Origin: Cellulomonas cellasea
GTDB taxonomy: Bacteria; Actinomycetota; Actinomycetes; Actinomycetales; Cellulomonadaceae
Assembly (NCBI RefSeq): GCF_030372105.1
Contig: NZ_JAUDBQ010000015.1
Coordinates: forward strand, 53,060-117,059
Reading direction: 5' to 3'
DNA length: 64,000 bases
A program made the position numbers and the translations under genes. Under the pieces are notes generated by a model. That model was given only the letters and a program-made list of their open reading frames with translations, was not told the DNA's origin and ran no database searches. Positions 49,588 to 59,104 of this stretch are shown here, piece after piece (the first letter of the stretch is position 1; each line of letters begins with the position of its first letter).

Positions 49588-52500
49588 GCTCGATGAAGCT
49601 CGACCAGATCTTCGCCAAGGACATCCAGCGTCCGATCGAGGGCGTCATCAAGGCAGATGACGCCGCGCACCTGGGTACCGAGGTCGACGAGTACGTTCTG
49701 ACCAACGAGGCCGCCAAGGGCCTGGAGATCCTGCTTGAGGAGTACACGTCCTACACCAACGCCAACGGCGTGTGGATCTCGGGCTTCTTCGGCTCTGGCA
49801 AGTCGCACATCCTCAAGATGCTCGCCCACCTGCTGGGCGACGTCGAAGGCCAGGACTACCCGCGCCAGAAGGTCTCCGACAGCTTCCGCGCCAAGACTCC
49901 TGACGCCTTCCTGCCAGGCCTGCTCAACAAGGCTGACCACATCCCGGGCAAGAGCCTGCTATTCAACATTGACCAGAAGGCCACGCTGATCAGCAAGGAT
50001 CAGACCGACGCCCTGCTCAAGGTGTTCGTCAAGGTCTTCGACGAGAGCCGGGGCTACTACGGCAACCAGGGCCACGTCGCCCGGCTCGAGCGCGACCTGG
50101 ACAGCCGCGGCCAGTACGACGCCTTCAAGGAGGCGTTCGAACGCATCGCGGGTGTCTCCTGGACTCAGGGACGTGAGCAGAGTGCTCTGGAGGGTCCGAG
50201 CATCGACCGCGCCTTCGCCGAGGTCAACGGTGGGACGGCCGACGGCATCATCAAGCAGTACAGCGCTTCGTACTCGGTCTCGATCGAGGACTTCGCCGAC
50301 GAAGTCAAGGCTTGGCTGGACAAGCAGGGCGACCCGGCCTTCCGCCTGAACTTCTTCGTCGACGAGGTCGGGCAGTTCATCGGCTCGGACACCAAGCTGA
50401 TGCTCAACCTGCAGACGATCGCCGAGTCGCTCAACACCAAATGCGCCGGCCGCGCGTGGGTCTTCGTGACCTCTCAGGAGGACATGGACAAGGTCATCGG
50501 CGACCGGACCCGGCAGCAGGGCAACGACTTCTCCAAAATCCAGGCCCGCTTCAAGATCCGACTGAAGCTGACCAGCGCGGACGTCGAGGAGGTCATCCGC
50601 AAGCGTCTGCTCGACAAGAACACCGCGGGCGGGGCGGCACTGACCGAGATCTACGCGCACCAGCACGCCAACTTCAAGACGCTGTTCGACTTCGTCGACG
50701 GGGCCAAGACCTACCGCAACTACGCCGATGAGTCGCACTTCGTTGGGACCTACCCGTTCGTCAGTTACCAGTTCCCGCTGTTCCAGGCTGCGATCGAGGG
50801 CATCTCGGACCACAACGTCTTCGAGGGCCGCAACAGCTCGGTCGGTGAGCGCTCGATGCTCGGCGTCGTCCAACAGGTAGCCAAGGACATCGGCAACGTC
50901 GAGGTGGGTCAGCTCGCGACCTTCGACAGCATGTTCGCCGGCATCCGCGCCTCGCTGAAGGCCGCCGCTCAGCGCGCTATCGATCGCTCCGAGCGGGATC
51001 TGCCGAATCCTGATTCCGAAGCCACCAAGCTGGCGGTCCGGCTGCTGAAGACGCTCTTCCTCGTGAAGTACGTCGAGAGCTTTCAGGCGACCCCGCGCAA
51101 CCTCACGGTGCTGGTCTATGACCGCTTCGGCCTCGACCTTCCCGCGCTGTCGGACCAGGTGAAGGAGGCCCTGGCGCTGCTGGAGTCGCAGACGTACATC
51201 CAGCGCAAGGGCAACGCGTACGAGTACCTGACGAACGAAGAGCAGGTCATCGAGGAGGAGATCAAGAACGTCGACATCGACGCCTCTGAGGTCAGTGGTC
51301 GGCTGTTCAAGGTCCTGTCCGGGGACGTCATCAAGACGAACAAGATCCGCTACGCCAAGAACGGGCAGGACTTCCCGTTCGGCTTCAAGCTCGACGACCA
51401 GGCACACGGTCCGCAGCGGGAACTGGCGGTCCACTTCATCTCACCGGAGTCCGCGTACTCGCTGGAAGAGATCCGCATGCACAGCGCGGGCAAGGACGAG
51501 CTGCGTGTGATTCTCGACCCCGACGCCCGAGTGCTCGCTGACCTGCGGTTGCTGATCAAGACCGAGAAGTACATCAAGCGCAAGCAGGGCAACTCGATCT
51601 CGGCCATCGAGGGGCAGATCCTGCAGGCCAAGGGTGCGCAGAACATCGAGCGCGAGAAGGAGCTCGTCGAGCGGGTACGGGGCTCGGTCGGAAAATCCAC
51701 TCTGGTCATCAACGCCGCGGACATCGGGTCGAGCTCGCAGGACGCGCTGACCCGGGTGTCCGATGGCTTCCAGGACCTGATCAGCCGCACCTACACCCAG
51801 CTGAAGTTGCTCGCCGGCATCACCTACAGCGAGCAGCAGGTCGCCGGAGCGGCCAACCCCCAGAGCGGCCTGTTCGACGCCGCCACGTCTAGCAAGCTCT
51901 TCGAGCCGTCCGAGGAGGTGCTGTCCTTTGTCATCCGGAAGGAAGCCCTCGGCGAGCAGGTCACTGCCAAGACGATCGTCGACAGCTTTGCGGCCAAGCC
52001 CTACGGCTGGGATCTGGCCTCGATCGAGGTACTGATCGCCTTCCTGGTCGGCGCGTCCAAGGTCACGCTTACGGTCGACGGTAACGTCCTCAAGCGCTCC
52101 GAAGTTGCCACCACGCTGCGCAACACCCATCTGCACTCGCATACGGTGGTCGCTCGGCAGAAGACCTTTGACGAGCGCAAGGTCGCCGCCTTCCGAAAGT
52201 TCTGCACCGACTTCTTCGATGAGGCCAATACGCCCAAGGACCCGCTGGAGCTTGCCCGGCATGGGGCCGACAAGCTGAAGGGCAAGCGTGACGAGCTCAA
52301 GGCCACCGTGGCGGGCTCTAGGTACCCGTTCGTGGAGCAGCTCTCGGCCCCGATCGATCTGCTCGACCAGGTGATCGGCAAGTCTGACGACTGGTACCTG
52401 ACCAACTTCAACCTCGGCGATGACCTGCTCGACGCCAAGGAGAGCACGATCGACCCGATTCAGGCGTTCCTGAGCGGTGGCCAGAGGGCCATCTACGACC

Positions 52501-53090
52501 AGGCCGTCGACCTGGTGGCCACCCACAGCAGCAACCTTGGCTACCTGCCGTCCGGCAGCGACGCCATCGTTCGCACAGCTCTGGACGACCCCAACGCCTT
52601 CCGTGGCAACCGGATGGCGCAGCTCAAGCAGGCCACCGACCATCTGAGCGCCCAGATCGACCAGGTCGTCGCCACCAACCGTGCCGAGGTCGCCGAGGCC
52701 ATCGAGGGTCGCAAGGCTGAGCTCGAAGCGAGCGCCTTCTTCGCCAAGGCGACTACGGACGCTCAGGAGAGCGTGCTTCGGCGCGTCGACCAGGACATCA
52801 ACCGCGTTCGCGGCGAGAAGCAGATTGCCCTCATCCGTGAGCTCGGGTCGAGCTTCGAAGAGACGGTCTACCCGGGCCTGCTCGACCAGCTGGCCTCTGC
52901 GCACCAGGGAGATGGTGACGATGACGGCGGCACGCCACCACCGTCGAAGCAGACCGTGTCGGTCAAGACCATCTCGGCCACCGGTGTCGGTGGGGTGCTT
53001 GAGACCGAGGAAGACGTTGACCGGTACCTCACAGCGCTGCGCAGCGCACTCGTCCAGACCCTGAATGACGGAAAGCGAATCTCTCTCTGA
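49584..53090 (+). CDS. brxC: BREX P-loop ATPase BrxC
   Basis: A large ATPase of 1168 residues. Walker A is GFFGSGKSHILK with Lys73, and an acidic Walker-B-like NFFVDEVGQFIG follows near residue 258. The rest is helical with long coiled stretches (for example AIEGRKAELEAS near the end). It corresponds to PglY/BrxC in BREX type 1 and is needed for both methylation and phage exclusion in studied systems. GTG start (alternative ATG at 49593). One-base overlap with pglX. Confidence 0.95.
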   Translation: MSSMKLDQIFAKDIQRPIEGVIKADDAAHLGTEVDEYVLTNEAAKGLEILLEEYTSYTNANGVWISGFFGSGKSHILKMLAHLLGDVEGQDYPRQKVSDSFRAKTPDAFLPGLLNKADHIPGKSLLFNIDQKATLISKDQTDALLKVFVKVFDESRGYYGNQGHVARLERDLDSRGQYDAFKEAFERIAGVSWTQGREQSALEGPSIDRAFAEVNGGTADGIIKQYSASYSVSIEDFADEVKAWLDKQGDPAFRLNFFVDEVGQFIGSDTKLMLNLQTIAESLNTKCAGRAWVFVTSQEDMDKVIGDRTRQQGNDFSKIQARFKIRLKLTSADVEEVIRKRLLDKNTAGGAALTEIYAHQHANFKTLFDFVDGAKTYRNYADESHFVGTYPFVSYQFPLFQAAIEGISDHNVFEGRNSSVGERSMLGVVQQVAKDIGNVEVGQLATFDSMFAGIRASLKAAAQRAIDRSERDLPNPDSEATKLAVRLLKTLFLVKYVESFQATPRNLTVLVYDRFGLDLPALSDQVKEALALLESQTYIQRKGNAYEYLTNEEQVIEEEIKNVDIDASEVSGRLFKVLSGDVIKTNKIRYAKNGQDFPFGFKLDDQAHGPQRELAVHFISPESAYSLEEIRMHSAGKDELRVILDPDARVLADLRLLIKTEKYIKRKQGNSISAIEGQILQAKGAQNIEREKELVERVRGSVGKSTLVINAADIGSSSQDALTRVSDGFQDLISRTYTQLKLLAGITYSEQQVAGAANPQSGLFDAATSSKLFEPSEEVLSFVIRKEALGEQVTAKTIVDSFAAKPYGWDLASIEVLIAFLVGASKVTLTVDGNVLKRSEVATTLRNTHLHSHTVVARQKTFDERKVAAFRKFCTDFFDEANTPKDPLELARHGADKLKGKRDELKATVAGSRYPFVEQLSAPIDLLDQVIGKSDDWYLTNFNLGDDLLDAKESTIDPIQAFLSGGQRAIYDQAVDLVATHSSNLGYLPSGSDAIVRTALDDPNAFRGNRMAQLKQATDHLSAQIDQVVATNRAEVAEAIEGRKAELEASAFFAKATTDAQESVLRRVDQDINRVRGEKQIALIRELGSSFEETVYPGLLDQLASAHQGDGDDDGGTPPPSKQTVSVKTISATGVGGVLETEEDVDRYLTALRSALVQTLNDGKRISL

Positions 53091-56000
53091 TGGAAACCGC
53101 ACCGCTGAAGTCGTTCGCCACCTGGGCGCGCACGGCACTCATTCGCGAGGTGACCGCACGCATCGCCGTCGTGCTGGCACCGGCGTCTCTCGAGCGTGTC
53201 GAGCAGCCCAGGGTCGTCGCGGCCGTGGAGAAGGCCGTCAGCAGGGCGGGTGGCGGTGACAAGGGCAAAGCAGCGGTCGCCGATCGGGTCGCCTACACCT
53301 GGTTCAACCGGATCATCGCTCTGCGCTTCATGGACGCCAACGGCTACACAGGCGTCGGCGTCGTCTCCCCACAGTCCGGCGTCGAGACCGGTCAGCCCGA
53401 GATCCTGGCCGAAGCCAAGCGCGGCAACATCGACGCCGCTGTGGCCGGCACCAAGACCCGCGAGACCGTCACGGGCCTGCTCAACGGCACCCGCCGCAGC
53501 GACAACGCCCAGGGCGAGGCCTACGCGCTGCTGCTCGCGGACTACTGCCGCTACTGGAACCGCGCTATGCCCTTCATGTTCGAGCGGGAGGGCGACTTCA
53601 CCGAGTTGCTCATCCCCGGGAACCTGTTGGCAGATGACTCGGCGCCGAGTCGCGCCGTCAAGGTCCTGACCTCCGATGTGTGCAAGGACGTTGAGGTCAT
53701 CGGCTGGCTGTACCAGTTCTACATCTCGGACCGGAAGGACGAGGTCTTCGCCGGGTTCAACAAGAACAAGAAGGCCGGCGCCGACGAGATCCCCGCAGCC
53801 ACCCAGCTCTTCACGCCGCACTGGATCGTCCGCTACCTCGTCGAGAACTCCCTTGGCCGGCTGTGGATGCTTAACCGCCCGGGCTCGCGCCTTGTCGACC
53901 AGATGCAGTACTACATCGCGCCGATTGACGAGGAGGCCGACTTCGTCAGGATCGGCAGCCCTGAGGAACTCAAGGTCGTTGACCCCGCCTGCGGCTCGGG
54001 GCACATGCTGACCTACGCCTTCGACCTGCTGTACGCCATCTACGAGGAAGAGGGCTACGCTCCGGCCGAGATTCCGGGGCTCATCCTTACCAACAACCTT
54101 TACGGGGTTGAGATCGACCCACGCGCCGGCGCACTTGCGGCCTTCGCCCTGACGATGAAGGCCCGAGCCAAGCAGCGCACGTTATTCAGCAAGCGGGTTG
54201 AGCCCAACGTCTGCGTCCTCGAACCGATCAGCTTCACACCGGACGAGATCGACTTCCTACTGACCCGTGGCGGCGACAAGCACGCTGAGTTGGCGTTCTG
54301 GAACCAGTTCGCCCAGGCGAATGTCACCGGCTCGCTGGTGAAGCCGAATCGGGCCGTGCTCGAAGATGCCCGGCGTGGCCTGACGAATGCCAACGCCAAC
54401 GCCGTCGACGGCGACATCCTGGTGGCCGAGCTGCTGGATCGGGCAGCGGCCACGATCCGACAGGCTGACGTGCTGTCGCGTACGTACCACGTGGCCGTGG
54501 CGAACCCGCCGTACATGGGTAGCGGGAACATGGAGACGACGCTCGCCAACTTCGCCAAAAGCGAGTATCCGCTCGCGAAGATTGACCTATATGCGATGTT
54601 CATCGACCGCTGCTTCGAGCTCGTCGATTCGATTGGCGCGGTCGCAATGGTTACCCAGGACAGCTGGATGTTCCTCGGGGCGTACGCCAAGTATCGCGTT
54701 TGGCTACTGAACCGCGCGTCGCTCGCGACGCTTGCTCATCTCGGGACGTCGGCCTTCGACACGATCAGCGGCGAGGTGGTCTCGACCGTTGCCTTCGTTG
54801 CGAACACGTACGGTGCAGGCGTTTCGCGGTCCGTATTTGTCCGGGCGGCAGACGTCGAAAGTGGAGCCAAGGCAGACGTACTCATGAGGGCGGCGGTCGG
54901 TTCCGAGGCTGAGCGGACCTGGGTGCGCAGCGTCTCGGAGTTCCTCGACGTCCCTAACACGCCGGTGGTCTATTGGGCATCGGATGGCGAGCTCGCTGCA
55001 CTGCGCAAGGGGCCTTATCTCGGTGAGCTGCTGCAGGCCCGAGAAGGCCTGACGACTGGCAATAACGACCGGTTCCTGCGTCGCTGGTACGAGGTATCAC
55101 AGGGCTCGATTGGCTTCGGCATCGAGTCGACAGAGGAGAGCGTAACGAGTGGTGCTCGCTGGTTTCCGTACCAGAAGGGCGGTTCTTCGCGTCGCTGGTA
55201 TGGCAACTTCGACTTCGTTGTCGACTGGGAAGACGACGGCGAGAGGCCTCGGGCCAACATCGACGAGGCGACCGGGCGAGTCCGCTCGCACAACTACAAC
55301 GGCACGTACGGGTTCAAGCGAGGGCTGACCTGGTCCGGGATCTCCGGCGATGGGTTCGCCGTCCGCGATGTCGAGGGTGGCTTCATGTTCGACGCCAAGG
55401 GGCCGATGGCATTCCCGAATCGTGAGGACGAGCTGCGCGTGCTGGAGGGCTTCCTCAACAGCTCGACCGCGACCAGGTTCATGCGCCTGCTCGCTCCTCG
55501 ACTCGACTTCAAGCTCGGCCACGTGCTGAGCCTCCCGGTGCGGGTGCGGACCAGTGATCGGGTCTCGGAGCTGGGAACTCGGTGCATCGACCTTTCGAAG
55601 CAGGAGTGGGATGCCGACGAGCTGTCGGCCCACTTCCAGGGCTCACCGCTCCTTGGTGCTAGCCAGTCGCTTTCTGCGGCCGTCGACGCCTGCAACCGAG
55701 CCGAAGACGTGCGTGCCGAGTCGCTTGCGACGGCCGAGGAGGAGTTGGACAACTTCTTCGCCACCGCTTATCTGGGCGAGCAGGCGACCGGGAAGGTAGT
55801 TCGTCTCCCAGAGCCGGCGAACGAGGACGCGCGTCGCCGCGCGCATGTCGAAGATCTCGTCTCCTACGCCATCGGCTCAATGTTCGGTCGCTACAGCCTC
55901 GACGAGCCGGGACTCATCCTGGCCGACCAGGGCGCCACGGTTCAGGACTACCTGGCCAAGGTGCCGAACCCGACCTTCGGTCCGGACAGGGACAACGTCA

Positions 56001-56596
56001 TCCCCATCGTGGACGGTGACTGGTTCGAGGACGACATCGTCGCTCGCTTCCGGAGCTTCCTCCGCGTTGCCTTCGGGGAGCAGTGCTTCGAGGAGAACCT
56101 GCGCTTCGTCACGGAGTCGCTCGGCATCAAGGACATCCGCGAATACTTTGTCAGAGCAGGTACTCGGGCGGCGTCGTCGAAGTTCTACGACGATCACGTC
56201 CAGCGGTACAAGAAGCGCCCGATCTACTGGCTGTTCTCCAGCCCCAAGGGATCGTTCAGTGCCCTGATCTACATGCACCGCTACACGCCCTCGACGGTCT
56301 CGACGGTGCTCAACGAGTACCTGCGTGAGTTCAGGGCCAAGCTTGCGTCGAGCCTCCAACAGAAGGAGAGCCTCGCCGCCGGCGGTGGGACACCGCGCCA
56401 GCAGGCGGCCGCGCAGAAGGAGGCCGACCGGCTGCGCAAGGTGCTGCTCGAGCTTGAGGGGTACGAGCACGACGTCCTCTACCCGCTGGCCTCCCGTCAG
56501 CTCTCGATCGACCTGGACGACGGGGTGAAGACGAACTACCCGAAGTTCGGGGCCGCCCTGAAGAAGATCCCCGGCCTTGAGGCCAGCGATGAGTGA
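53090..56596 (+). CDS. pglX: BREX adenine-specific DNA methyltransferase PglX
   Basis: The m6A methyltransferase marking host DNA, 1168 residues. SAM-binding DPACGSGHMLTYA begins at Asp298, and the catalytic NPPY is at residues 472-475. The C-terminal half should hold target recognition. Bases about 54540-55600 are less GC-rich, with codons such as TAT, ATA-like words and CGT more frequent, and a TTA leucine codon occurs at residue 365, suggesting exchange of this portion. ATG shares one base with the brxC stop. No frameshift or phase-variable repeat is seen. Confidence 0.96.
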   Translation: METAPLKSFATWARTALIREVTARIAVVLAPASLERVEQPRVVAAVEKAVSRAGGGDKGKAAVADRVAYTWFNRIIALRFMDANGYTGVGVVSPQSGVETGQPEILAEAKRGNIDAAVAGTKTRETVTGLLNGTRRSDNAQGEAYALLLADYCRYWNRAMPFMFEREGDFTELLIPGNLLADDSAPSRAVKVLTSDVCKDVEVIGWLYQFYISDRKDEVFAGFNKNKKAGADEIPAATQLFTPHWIVRYLVENSLGRLWMLNRPGSRLVDQMQYYIAPIDEEADFVRIGSPEELKVVDPACGSGHMLTYAFDLLYAIYEEEGYAPAEIPGLILTNNLYGVEIDPRAGALAAFALTMKARAKQRTLFSKRVEPNVCVLEPISFTPDEIDFLLTRGGDKHAELAFWNQFAQANVTGSLVKPNRAVLEDARRGLTNANANAVDGDILVAELLDRAAATIRQADVLSRTYHVAVANPPYMGSGNMETTLANFAKSEYPLAKIDLYAMFIDRCFELVDSIGAVAMVTQDSWMFLGAYAKYRVWLLNRASLATLAHLGTSAFDTISGEVVSTVAFVANTYGAGVSRSVFVRAADVESGAKADVLMRAAVGSEAERTWVRSVSEFLDVPNTPVVYWASDGELAALRKGPYLGELLQAREGLTTGNNDRFLRRWYEVSQGSIGFGIESTEESVTSGARWFPYQKGGSSRRWYGNFDFVVDWEDDGERPRANIDEATGRVRSHNYNGTYGFKRGLTWSGISGDGFAVRDVEGGFMFDAKGPMAFPNREDELRVLEGFLNSSTATRFMRLLAPRLDFKLGHVLSLPVRVRTSDRVSELGTRCIDLSKQEWDADELSAHFQGSPLLGASQSLSAAVDACNRAEDVRAESLATAEEELDNFFATAYLGEQATGKVVRLPEPANEDARRRAHVEDLVSYAIGSMFGRYSLDEPGLILADQGATVQDYLAKVPNPTFGPDRDNVIPIVDGDWFEDDIVARFRSFLRVAFGEQCFEENLRFVTESLGIKDIREYFVRAGTRAASSKFYDDHVQRYKKRPIYWLFSSPKGSFSALIYMHRYTPSTVSTVLNEYLREFRAKLASSLQQKESLAAGGGTPRQQAAAQKEADRLRKVLLELEGYEHDVLYPLASRQLSIDLDDGVKTNYPKFGAALKKIPGLEASDE

Positions 56597-59087
56597 CGCC
56601 GCCACGGTCCGCCCGCACCTGCTGCGGTGGTTCGACAGCCACCGAGTCGTCTTCTGGCACGACCCGGACGGCCACTACGCCGCAGATTTTGCCGGTCTCG
56701 ACCTACCAGGCGTCCAGACGATCCAGGTCGCCAATGACGAGTACGGGATCAAGAGGCAGTTGCTGCACGACAAGCCGGAGGGCAGGTTCCTGGTCTACCG
56801 CTCCGGTCAGGTTCCGGCCGGTATCGGGAACTGGCTGCTCGACCTGGAGCTGGCCTACGGGGTCTTCACGGCCGACCGCACCGCCCTCGTAGCGCAGGAT
56901 CTCGGCCTGGCGGGCAAGGGCATCGACGAGGTCGTCCAGGCGCACGAGAAGTTCTTCAACGCGACCAAGCGCGTCCAGAGCCTCAAGGCGCTCCTGAACC
57001 CTGACGATGACGCGACTGACCTGCGGGCCAAGATGACCGCGGTGCTGCTGGGCCTCAAGGACACCCACAGCCTGCTGGAGATCACACGCGCCCTGATGGT
57101 CGAGAACGCCAAGGGTCAAGAAGCCAAGTACGGGGCCCTCGTTGATTACAGCCTCGATGACTTCTACTGGCGAGGCGTCACGCGCATCTACGGGTACGAG
57201 GCGACCTCGCCGAGCATCGACGACCTAGTGCTGTGGATCTTCCGGAGGGCCATCGAGGGCTTCAGGTCTGACCGGCCGGGTGGCCTGCAGAACATCCAGC
57301 TCGACTTTGCGAGCCTGCGTAACGACCGGCGTAGCCAGGAGGCGCTGGCAACGCTCGCCAAGCGGGCAGCCCGCGACCTCGACTACATGTCGCAGATCGA
57401 GGACGCGAGCTTCCGCGATCTGGTCGGGGTCGACCTGTTCGAGGAGATCGATCAGAAGATCATCAGCGATCTGGCGCGGGCAGTGGCCGAGCAGACCGTC
57501 ACTTCGCGCGAGGTTGCGGATGTGGTCCGGGCACGTCAGAGCAGCGTGTGGATCGACAGCTACAGCCAGCTCTACACGGCCATCGGCAGTGCCTCTGAGT
57601 TGCTCGGTGAGCTGGCCTCGCTGGATCTGGGCATGCAGTCGTTCGACGACGGACTGCAGCGCTACCGCCGCGAGTGGTTCCGCATCGACCAGCTCTACCG
57701 ACAGTTCGTCTACGCCGCGCGCACGGCTGAGTACCCCAAGCCGCTGGAACCCCTGCGCGAGCAGGTCGAGAAGCGCTACACGAACAAGTTCGTCTACGAG
57801 CTGGGGAACGCCTGGCAGCAGCAGGTCGACCAGGCCGAACGCTGGCGCTCGACAGCGCTCCGCTCGCAGACGGCCTTCTACGCCAGCTACGTGGAGCCGC
57901 TGGTGCGTGATGGCGACAAGAAGGCGGTCGTCATCATCTCCGACGCCATGCGCTATGAGGTGGCTGATGAGCTCGGCTCGCGCATCCGCCAAGAGGACCG
58001 CTTCGATGCCACGCTCGAAGCCGTACTCGGGGTGCTTCCCAGCTACACCCAGCTCGGCATGGCGGCGCTGCTGCCGCACTCGACGCTCAAGCACTCGACC
58101 GATGCCAAGACAGTGTTGGCTGACGACCGGCCGACGAACAGCACCACGTTCCGCGGCAAGATCCTGGAGGCTGTTGGTGGCTCGGCGATCCAGGCCGAGG
58201 ACTTCAAGGCGATGGGCGCGGAGGAGCGGCGCGAGCTCTACAAGGCCAACCGGGTCTTGTACGTCTATCACAACCGAATCGACGCCACGGGGGACAAGCC
58301 CGGCACAGAACGCCAGGTCTTCGAGGCCGTGGATGACACGCTGCGCGACATCGTCGAGCTCGTGAAGAAGCTGGCCAGCGCCAACGCCACGAACATCTTC
58401 ATCACGGCCGACCACGGCTTCCTGTTCCAGGACGAGGCGCTGGCCGACACCTTCTTCCTGTCGACCAAGCCGCACGGCGACGACCTCAAGTACGTCAACA
58501 AGCGTTTCGTGCTCGGAACGGGTCTCAAGGCTGACCCCGCCTTCGCTACTTTCGAGGCCGCCCAACTCGGGCTGGAGAGCGAGCTGGAGGTCCAGATCCC
58601 CAAGTCGATCCATCGCCTGCGGCTGGCCGGTAGCGGCTCGCGCTTCGTCCACGGCGGCGCGACGCTGCAGGAGATCGTCGTCCCGGTGCTGGTGGTCAAC
58701 AAGAAGCGCAAGAGCGACACCAGACTGGTCAACGTCGAGGTCTGGCCGGAGTCGGACAAGATCACGACCGGGCAGGTCGTCGTCCGCCTGTTCCAGACCG
58801 ATCCGATCAGCGACAAGGTTCAGCCGCGCACGCTGCGGGCTGGCCTGTACGTCGGCGAGACCCTGATCTCGAACCTTGTCGACCTGACCTTCGACCAGGC
58901 CTCGGCCGACAAGCGCGACCGCTACCAGGGTGCCCGGATGCTGCTCACCCAGGAGTCGAGCGACTACAACAACCGGGCCGTGGAGTTCCGCCTGGAGGAG
59001 CGCATCCCCAACACAAACCAGTGGCGGGTCTTCGCCAAGGCGGTCTACACGCTGAAGCGTTCGTTCGCGTCGGACTTCGACTTCTGA
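56589..59087 (+). CDS. pglZ: BREX alkaline-phosphatase-fold protein PglZ
   Basis: An 832-residue protein with the PglZ fold. The metal-site signatures are VIISDAMRYEVADELG with Asp452 and FITADHGFLF with Asp608 and His609. It is essential for BREX and interacts with PglX in studied systems. The chosen ATG at 56589 overlaps the pglX stop by eight bases and gives MSDAATVRPHLLRWFDSH, the expected start. Confidence 0.96.
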   Translation: MSDAATVRPHLLRWFDSHRVVFWHDPDGHYAADFAGLDLPGVQTIQVANDEYGIKRQLLHDKPEGRFLVYRSGQVPAGIGNWLLDLELAYGVFTADRTALVAQDLGLAGKGIDEVVQAHEKFFNATKRVQSLKALLNPDDDATDLRAKMTAVLLGLKDTHSLLEITRALMVENAKGQEAKYGALVDYSLDDFYWRGVTRIYGYEATSPSIDDLVLWIFRRAIEGFRSDRPGGLQNIQLDFASLRNDRRSQEALATLAKRAARDLDYMSQIEDASFRDLVGVDLFEEIDQKIISDLARAVAEQTVTSREVADVVRARQSSVWIDSYSQLYTAIGSASELLGELASLDLGMQSFDDGLQRYRREWFRIDQLYRQFVYAARTAEYPKPLEPLREQVEKRYTNKFVYELGNAWQQQVDQAERWRSTALRSQTAFYASYVEPLVRDGDKKAVVIISDAMRYEVADELGSRIRQEDRFDATLEAVLGVLPSYTQLGMAALLPHSTLKHSTDAKTVLADDRPTNSTTFRGKILEAVGGSAIQAEDFKAMGAEERRELYKANRVLYVYHNRIDATGDKPGTERQVFEAVDDTLRDIVELVKKLASANATNIFITADHGFLFQDEALADTFFLSTKPHGDDLKYVNKRFVLGTGLKADPAFATFEAAQLGLESELEVQIPKSIHRLRLAGSGSRFVHGGATLQEIVVPVLVVNKKRKSDTRLVNVEVWPESDKITTGQVVVRLFQTDPISDKVQPRTLRAGLYVGETLISNLVDLTFDQASADKRDRYQGARMLLTQESSDYNNRAVEFRLEERIPNTNQWRVFAKAVYTLKRSFASDFDF

Positions 59088-59104
59088 GGGGGAAGGGAGC
59101 AGAG

